This document shows, piece after piece, positions 57,085 through 64,000 of a stretch of DNA of 64,000 nucleotides; positions within the stretch are counted from its first letter, which is position 1, and every line of letters starts with the position of its first letter. The DNA is from Theocolax elegans. Taxonomy: Eukaryota > Arthropoda > Insecta > Hymenoptera > Cerocephalidae. Under the pieces are notes generated by a model. It saw only the letters and a list, made by a program, of their open reading frames with translations, did no database searches and had not been told where the DNA came from. Location: NCBI GenBank assembly GCA_026168455.1, contig CM047428.1, forward strand, positions 35,267,255 to 35,331,254, given 5' to 3'. A program made the position numbers and the translations under genes.

Positions 57085-57395
57085 TAAAAATGCAATAATT
57101 AATATATTTAATTTTTAACCCATTGTATATATCATATGGATATTTGGAAAAGTGTATGTTATACTTGATTAATATTTATTTCATCTTCAAACAATTTTAC
57201 ATCTGTATTTAAAGCATTACATTGAATTTTAGATCCGTTATTACTATTGAGTATACGTTTAAAAATTTTATGAGTTTTATCAAGAATGAGTAAACAAATA
57301 CACATTCTTTCATGTTATGTTCACAACTTTTTTTTTTCGCACGGAAAAAATACATATATTATGTATTCTTGAAAAAACAATTTTAAAATATATAT
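57085..57395 (-). repeat. Dispersed repeat R, minus copy
   Basis: It is the inverse of 11395-11700, including CCGTGCGC-type and GTATACGTTTAAAAATTTTA blocks. Confidence 0.8.
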
Positions 57396-57973
57396 ATTGT
57401 AACGGGGTACGGATTGAATATAAATTAATTAATAAAGAAAATCATATCTAAAGTGCACACTTAATTCAAATATTTACAAATATACATATAAGCAGCACCT
57501 TTAAAGAGTAGCGCTCAAAATTTTAAAATGAATCATCAATAGAACAATTCAAAAATTGAAGCAGCACCTTTAAAGCGTAGCGCTAATATTGCTAAGTTTT
57601 TAACAAAGCGTTAAAAATAAATTAATTAATAAAAAAAATCATATCTAAAGTGCACACTTAATTCAAATATTTACAAATATACATATAAGCAACATCGTTA
57701 AAGAGTAGCACTCAAAATTTCAAAATAAATGAACAATATATATTGAACAAAATATATGAACTGAACAAAATATATGAACAATATATGTCAGTCCCAAGCC
57801 TGTAATCGCAGAGGGAAAATGAAATTAAACAAAAAAATTATAAAACAAAAAAATTATGTCACTTCCCGAGGACGATGTCCAGGTGGTCAGGATGACCTCC
57901 AGGTCAACTACCCATCCTCCTTTAATTCCCCCACCTTACCCTATTTTAACACTTTTTAAAAAACTCAAGTTCA

Positions 57974-58277
57974 TGATAATGAGTCAATAAATGAAAATGC
58001 TACTCCTCATTAAAAAAAAAAAATTAGATGTTATTGCAGAACTTAAGAGTAAACAAAAAAAAATAAAAATAATATGTATGATGGTAAAATAGCAAATAAT
58101 TATTTTAATGAATCTTTAATAATTGAAAATTATTTAGGTACAATGTCTGAAATTTGTAATTATTGCCATGCAAAACATTTTTCATGTGAATATAATAAAA
58201 ATAAATTATTTTCAAGTTGTTGTCAAATGGGTAAAGTAATGCTACCTGACAATCCTACATGGGTGAAAATCATCTAA
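57974..58277 (+). pseudogene. Helitron helicase N-terminal zinc-finger fragment, unit 1
   Basis: The reading LDVIAELKSKQKK and, after a shift, GTMSEICNYCHAKHFSCEYN...CCQMGKVMLPD matches the Cys-rich finger before the Rep domain of Helitron proteins (CxxC, HFxxE, CCxxGKVxLP). Helitrons move by rolling-circle replication. Only about 65 residues remain, and neither the Rep HUH motif nor the helicase is present nearby. Confidence 0.7.
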
Positions 58278-59229
58278 CGTGAACATTTATCGTTGTGATA
58301 TGCAAGAACACAAAATGAAAAAAATTATATATTTTGGTTTCTCTGGACCAATTACAGTTTCTAGAGTACCTGTTTACAGTGGGCATACAGGATCAGTTGA
58401 TTTACTCAACGTATTGAAGATTTTTAATTTTTACATTCCAGGGGAATTACATATATTTTGATATTTAAAGCATTACATTGAATTTTAGATCCGTTATTAC
58501 TATTGAGTATACGTTTAAAAATTTTATGAGTTTTATCAAGAATGAGTAAACAAATACACATTCTTTCATGTTATGTTCACAACTTTTTTTTTCGCACGGA
58601 AAAAATACATATATTATGTATTCTTGAAAAAACAATTTTAAAATATATTATTGTAACGGGGTACGGATTGAATATAAATTAATTAATAAAAAATCATATC
58701 TAAAGTGCACACTTAATTCAAATATTTACAAATATACATATAAGCAGCACCTTTAAAGAGTAGCGCTCAAAATTTTAAAATGAATCATCAATAGAACAAT
58801 TCAAAAATTGAAGCAGCACCTTTAAAGCGTAGCGCTAATATTGCTAAGTTTTTAACAAAGCGTTAAAAATAAATTAATTAATAAAAAAATCATATCTAAA
58901 GTGCACACTTAATTCAAATATTTACAAATATACATATAAGCAACATCGTTTAAAGAGTAGCACTCAAAATTTCAAAATAAATGAACAATATATATTGAAC
59001 AAAATATATGAACTGAACAAAATATATGAACAATATATGTCAGTCCCAAGCCTGTAATCGCAGAGGGAAAATGAAATTAAACAAAAAAATTATAAAACAA
59101 AAAAATTATGTCACTTCCCGAGGACGATGTCCAGGTGGTCAGGATGACCTCCAGGTCAACTACCCATCCTCCTTTAATTCCCCCACCTTACCCTATTTTA
59201 ACACTTTTTAAAAAACTCAAGTTCATGAT

Positions 59230-59525
59230 AATGAGTCAATAAATGAAAATGCTACTCCTCATTAAAAAAAAAAATTAGATGTTATTGCAGAACTTAAGAG
59301 TAAACAAAAAAAATAAAAATAATATGTATGATGGTAAAATAGCAAATAATTATTTTAATGAATCTTTAATAATTGAAAATTATTTAGGTACAATGTCTGA
59401 AATTTGTAATTATTGCCATGCAAACATTTTTCATGTGAATATAATAAAAATAAATTATTTTCAAGTTGTTGCCAAATGGGTAAAGTAATGCTACCTGACA
59501 ATCCTACATGGGTGAAAATCATCTA
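59230..59525 (+). pseudogene. Helitron zinc-finger fragment, unit 2
   Basis: This is the same fragment in the second tandem unit, with a one-base loss (CATGCAAACATT) that breaks the frame inside the finger. Confidence 0.7.
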
Positions 59526-59738
59526 ACGTGAACATTTATCGTTGTGATATGCAAGAACACAAAATGAAAAAAATTATATATTTTTGGTTTCTCTAGACCA
59601 ATTACAGTTTCTAGAGTACCTGTTTACAGTGGGCATACAGGATCAGTTGATTTACTCAACGTATTGAAGATTTTTAATTTTTACATTCCAGGGGAATTAC
59701 ATATATTTTGATATATAAAACATAAACATCTTGAATAC

Positions 59739-59877
59739 ATCCCTAATACAAAATCTCACGTTAAATCTCAAGTGAGATTTCATGCCAAAATCTCGTGTGA
59801 TATTTCAATTGGAGAGGTGTTTAAATTTGCTAAATTATAAAAAATCAATTTCTCACGTGAGATTTTGTAATAGGGAT
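59739..59877. mobile_element. 139-bp MITE
   Basis: ATCCCTAATACAAAATCTC at the left is mirrored at the right end (GATTTTGTAATAGGGAT) over about 22 bp. Extra CTCACGTGAG/TCTCAAGTGAGA palindromes lie inside. Target duplication not resolved. Confidence 0.7.
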
Positions 59878-61583
59878 AGAAAATTTTAATAAACATATTT
59901 TATGGAGTATACATTGAATATAACTATACCTAATTGATAATAACAAAAAAAAATTAATTAACAAATTCTTCCATTTATAAAATATATGCAATGTTTCCAT
60001 ATAATCAATTTAACATAATTTTTATATTTGTAATATAAATTATATATTTTTATTATTTCTTTTAGTAGTGACTTCTTTTATCTTAAATAACAATTTTACT
60101 CTTTTTCTGAGTTTTATTTTCGTACGAGATCGACCCTAATTGATAATGTTCACATTGTCTATTCAAATTACATTCGTAACAACTTACTTCATTAAAATTA
60201 ATTTTTTGGGGCTCACATCTACTCCATTTCCATTGATGGACTCGCATAGTTCCTTGAATGGAGAAAACAATTGTTAAGAAATAATGTTTATTTTTAGTCA
60301 AAACAGTAAAGCATGTAATGATCAGCATCGATTATTTGTTATAAAAGAAATTTGGACAGGGGATGTTACATGCCAGGGGAGATTACATAGATTGTTTTTT
60401 AAATTTTATTACGTTAACATTCAAAATTTCCACATCGGAATAATACTGTTTTTATGTAGTTACTTTATCTGAAATTTACTCTATGAATTAGTTTTAAAAA
60501 TTTATTAGTTTTCCAATTATACTCTACCAGAGAAATTACATTAAAAAAGGTAACCGCTGAATTACCACAAAAACATGCCCGTATTTTTTGCTTAACATCA
60601 TGAAATACTAAAAATGAAATTTTTACCTCTAAAGTAAACCAAAAGTTAACAATTTCACCTGGTCAGAAAAATGTTTTATGTTTTACAATTAATTTTAAAG
60701 ACATTAATCATAACACAGCTATTATTAATAACAAGTTTGTTACAAAGTTCAGCAAGTTCAGTGCACTTCAAAAATCAGTAAATGTTCAGATTTTCAACTT
60801 AATTGTAATTGTGGTTATCAAAATGAACAATTAAGTTTTGAACCCGTTTTTGAAATAAAGAAATACGCCTATAATCGCACCAGTTAATATGCGATTATGG
60901 CCTTCTTACAGCCAGGGGACGTTATATTTCAAACTTTAAGCAACTTAAACTTGGCAATAAAATCAACTTTTATCAAGTTTCACGGCTGACTTACATTAAA
61001 TTACATATATTGTACTTAGAATATATTATTCGTAATTTTATATATGATATAATGGGATATATTTCACTATTACACAATTGTGCGCGTTAGATGATTTTCA
61101 CCCACAAATCCAAAAGAATTAAAAAATTTGGTTATAGGTAATTCGAAATATAGTACGAATTTTCGTCAAAACATAAGACAATACAACAATTCTTTAGCTT
61201 AAATTATTATCCTCATTAATGCGTTCATTAATTAATGAAATACTAAAATCAGACAATGTATGTTGACAATATTGTAGCAATATGACATTATTCCAACAAT
61301 ATCGCTGCAATATGAAGTGCTGTCTGGGTCGGAATGTATCTATTCCTTTATACCTAATGAGTATTTTCTTAACCTTGCATTTTTTTAGAAAAGAAAGTTT
61401 TGGAAACAAGATTGTACTCTATTCTCATTCAAGGAAAAAAAATTATAGTGTATTTGGTATTTATTACTCAAAGTACTATTAACACAAATCACATTTTTAT
61501 ATTTTCGGTTTGGAAACTTTACATTTTAACCTTTAGACTACCGAGATTTTAGAAATGAAATCGTCCTTTAAAAGTTTCTGCAT
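59878..61583. other. AT-rich stretch without recognised genes
   Basis: There is a small hairpin (ATAATCGCA / TGCGATTAT, about 60871-60899). AGGGGANGTTA-type motifs recur (60358, 60374, 60914). No gene can be supported. Confidence 0.4.
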
Positions 61584-62088
61584 TGCCAACCTGCTTGAAT
61601 ATGTAAAAAAATTGTCACTTCCTGAAGACGATGTCCAGGTGGTCAGGGTGACCTCCGGGTCATCTGGACATCGTCTACTGGTAAGTAGTGTACCACCCTG
61701 CTTAAATATGCAAAAAAAAATTGTCACTTCCTGAAGACGATGTCCAGGTGGTCAGGGTGACCTCCGGGTCATCTGGACATCGTCTACTGGTAAGTAGTAT
61801 GCCACCCTGCTTAAATATGCAAAAAAAAATTGTCACTTCCTGAAGACGATGTCCAGGTGGTCAGGGTGACCTCCGGGTCATCTGGACATCGTCTACTGGT
61901 AAGTAGTATGCCACCCTGCTTGAATATGCAAAAAAAATTGTCACTTCCTGAAGACGATGTCCAGGTGGTCAGGGTGACCTCCGGGTCATCTGGACATCGT
62001 CTACTGGTAAGTAGTGTGCCACCCTGCTTGAATATGCAAAAAAAATTGTCACTTCCTGAAGACGATGTCTAGGTGGTCAGGGTACACC
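61584..62088. repeat. Hairpin minisatellite, period 108-109 bp, about five units
   Basis: GTCACTTCCTGAAGACGATG begins at 61614, 61723, 61832, 61940 and 62048. Each full unit holds a perfect 13-bp inverted repeat (AGACGATGTCCAG / CTGGACATCGTCT) plus an inner GGTCA/TGACC pair. The last unit is cut short and mutated. Units of 108 bp keep one plus-strand frame open (61830-62072). A single half-unit also occurs at about 57862 and 59113. Confidence 0.92.
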
Positions 62089-62289
62089 CCATACCACCAC
62101 CCCTTCCCCCTTCAAATTTTACCCCTTTTAAAAAAGCAACTAAAAACATTAATCCCCAACAGTGCGTCAAAAAACATGTGATACATCTATTTATCAAAAA
62201 ATATCGTCACTTTGACAATTACGTCATACAAATAGATTGACGTCACAGAAAGGGAGAAAGGTTTTTGATGGAAGCAGCTTAATATAATA

Positions 62290-62480
62290 TAGATTTATTG
62301 TATATTTCACATATAGATATTTGAAAAGTGTATGTTATACTTGATTAATATTTATTTTATCTTCGAAAAATTGTGCATATTTTTAAAAACAATATATTAA
62401 ATTTTAGGTCCGTTTTTATTTTATGAATTTTATGAGGAATAAGTAAACTAATACACGTTCTTTCAAGTTATATTCACAAC
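62290..62480 (-). repeat. Dispersed repeat R, diverged minus copy
   Basis: It contains AAAAGTGTATGTTATACTTG, TTAATATTTATTTTATCTTC and CACGTTCTTTCAAGTTATAT, as in 57085-57395, with more differences. Confidence 0.75.
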
Positions 62481-62489
62481 TTTTTTTGG

Positions 62490-62515
62490 CACACGCGCAC
62501 ACACACACACACGCA

Positions 62516-62547
<32 letters not shown>

Positions 62548-62622
62548 CACACACACCCAAACGCACGCACACGCACACGCACACACACACACACACACGC
62601 GCACGCACACGCACACACACAC
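62490..62622. repeat. (CA)n/(CG)-interrupted microsatellite
   Basis: About 130 bp of CACACA with CGCA interruptions. The Cys/Val-rich frames on the opposite strand are artefacts of this repeat. Confidence 0.95.
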
Positions 62623-62699
62623 TTATATATATATGACATACATATATATATCTTATTTATGACATATATAACATATAAATGACATATATATATATAACA

Positions 62700-62890
62700 T
62701 ATATATGACATATATATATATGTTGAATTCTGAATTCTTAGACACGGCGGAGGCGGCGGCGGCGGCGAAATATTTATATATTATAAAGAGATATAACATA
62801 TATATATATGACATATATATATATGTTGAATTCTGAATTCTTAGACACGGCGGCGGCGGCGGCGAAATATTTATATATTATAGAGATATA
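62700..62890. repeat. Tandem duplication (103 bp) containing a GGC trinucleotide run
   Basis: TTGAATTCTGAATTCTTAGA starts at 62723 and 62826. Each copy continues with a (GGC)n run and GAAATATTTATATATTATA, the latter like the left end of repeat R at 11350. Confidence 0.85.
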
Positions 62891-63312
62891 TATATGTATA
62901 TCTCTTTGCGGCCACTTCTCAAACAACTTGCTAACAGTTTTTACCTCTGTAGGCGTTCTCTCACGGGATGGAAAAAATTTCGTCTCTTTCTATCTTTCGC
63001 ATCTCCTATGACGCTATCTCTTTTTGTTGCCATCGAATGAAAAAGAAAGTGGAAATAGCAAAAATTCGAGAATCGGAATTCAGCAAGCAACTTTAATAAC
63101 ATCGAATTTCTCCACTATGCACTTATGAATTCAAACCGGATTTATTGTAAAGTGAAAACTTATATAAAAAATAGATGTGAGATTTGTAATTGCATAAATA
63201 GATAGTATAATTTTAAATGTACGAAAATATAAAAAATCTGAGGGGTTAGTTAGCTGTATAATAAGGGCTTACGCGCCTGCATACTTGCGTGCAGGCGCTA
63301 TCGCGCCTTTTG
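62891..63312. other. Right end of the composite insertion
   Basis: No gene. Near the end is a hairpin, GCGCCTGCATACTTGCGTGC and inverse (about 63272-63299). The segment terminates TTTTG at 63312, mirroring the CAAAA start at 54041. Confidence 0.55.
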
Positions 63313-64000
63313 ATTGCAAATCGAGAATAATCATCAATAAACGATATGATAAATCTTTTTAATCCTGGGTATGAAACAGGTTTTATTGGACCCATGATAT
63401 CTGTATGAATAATCTGTAATGGCCTTTCTGCTTTTTTCTAGTTTCTTTAAAAGGTAGCTTTTCCATTTTTGACATTATACAAATCTCACATTGCAATATA
63501 GAATCGTCAAAATATACTTTCTCTAGACATTTATTTACTTTTTGTAACTTTTTTAAAGATAATTTAATGATGCATGGCCTAATCGTACATGCCATAACAT
63601 TGCTTCATTATATTTTTCCCGTTTACTCGACTTGTTATCTAGTGAATTTAAAATGAACATTTCTTCTATATTTTCGAATGATTTTAGATCATCAATTTTA
63701 ATTGTATCTCGTGATATTGAGCTAGTATCATTTTCAGTTACATTTTCAACGTTTAATTCAGACTTATTATTTTCATTTGTATCAATGAGTTTTTTTCATT
63801 CTCCCTCCCAATCGCATAACTAGTAATGTTTAACTTCATAACTTCTCCCTCCAAATTTTGCAACTCTTTATTAACAGTGCTTGTTTGCGATTGTCTGAAA
63901 AACTCATCACAAGAAACTATTCTGGCTCTACAACCAATAATTTTCATACTCCGAATTTTGTTGAAAATCAATATTGCCCTTTTTAATTTTAAATTTTACA
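63313..64000 (-). pseudogene. pol: Copia pol, protease-integrase linker and integrase N-terminal half
   Basis: Reading leftward from 63972, an acidic linker (SELNVENVTENDTSSI-like frames) precedes LWHVRLGHASLNYL, the His pair of the GAG-pre-integrase zinc domain. After one frameshift come SILQCEICIMSKMEKLPFKE (CxxC) and, after another, HTDIMGPI with the first catalytic Asp and FIDDYSRFA. The frame resumes at 54040 in the other part, so the two halves belong to one element. The element start lies beyond the window. Confidence 0.85.

Larger units (their letters stand above)
57208..59715. repeat. Tandem duplication, two units of about 1,255 bp
   Basis: TTTAAAGCATTACATTG starts unit 1 at 57208 and unit 2 at 58464. 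The units match throughout, differing mainly by one-base changes in A/T runs. Both end with GGGGAATTACATATATTTTG. Each contains two half-repeats (CATATCTAAAGTGCACACTT, twice per unit), a piece of repeat R and a Helitron zinc-finger fragment. Confidence 0.88.

Noticed and set aside
61584..62088. CRISPR-like array
   Set aside because: Whole units repeat without unique spacers, and the window is eukaryotic; it is a minisatellite.
62416..62711. Cys/Val-rich proteins on the minus strand
   Set aside because: They are translations of a (CA)n microsatellite.

Overview
This window looks like a transposon-dense, AT-rich insect chromosome segment, probably from a hymenopteran and perhaps an ant. The insect assignment rests on a spliced Vps41 fragment with compact introns and on the repeat mix: a Ty3/Gypsy LTR element, Copia, an R1-like LINE, a DUF4817-type Tc1/mariner transposon, a Crypton-like tyrosine recombinase, hAT pieces, Helitron pieces and many fold-back elements. 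The ant assignment is inference only. A run of exactly 100 N (12047-12146) is a scaffold gap.

Left third (1-12046). Half of a palindromic TIR element (1-828) is followed by a young non-autonomous Gypsy element: LTR 829-1577, tRNA-Lys-type primer site, intact gag, protease, a pol deletion, integrase C-terminus with two AT-hooks, and LTR 6509-7257. Its 3' end plus 3' flank is then repeated (7303-9044 plus an AT tract) with only single-base indels. Both irregular junctions start at the same base, which points to an assembly problem. A complete palindromic copy of the first element lies at 9659-11313.

Middle (12147-30000). Here are a LINE remnant, a decayed Crypton-type recombinase (15981-16999), a 103-bp hAT MITE with a clear 8-bp target duplication (18290-18392) and an hAT transposase shred (19590-19835). 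A TIR element follows (about 21765-27500) whose cargo is a degraded member of an animal protein family of unknown class carrying an FHQDI motif. A 2,994-bp mariner-like element with TA duplications (21951-24944) is nested inside it. Next come a charged coiled-coil reading frame and the 3' end of an R1-like LINE.

Host-like genes (30900-38400). A diverged solo Gypsy LTR, a palindromic MITE and unrecognised ORF remnants flank the only convincing host gene: the 5' four exons of Vps41 (minus strand, 36020-36863). It is arranged head to head with a THAP-domain gene or pseudogene (37306-38375). The rest of Vps41 was not found downstream.

Right third (39000-64000). This part is dominated by inverted repeats: two TTAA-flanked MITEs in opposite orientation, a 1.2-1.4 kb inverted repeat, a TIR element full of CACGTG palindromes, and a 2.2 kb fold-back element. 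A minus-strand Copia element runs from 50809 past the right edge. Its integrase is split by a 9.27 kb composite insertion (54041-63312) made of nested palindromes, a 1.25 kb tandem duplication with Helitron zinc-finger fragments, a 108-109 bp hairpin satellite and microsatellites.

Apart from Vps41 and possibly the THAP gene, almost every coding signal belongs to a mobile element, and most are frameshifted or interrupted. The intact gag is the main exception.
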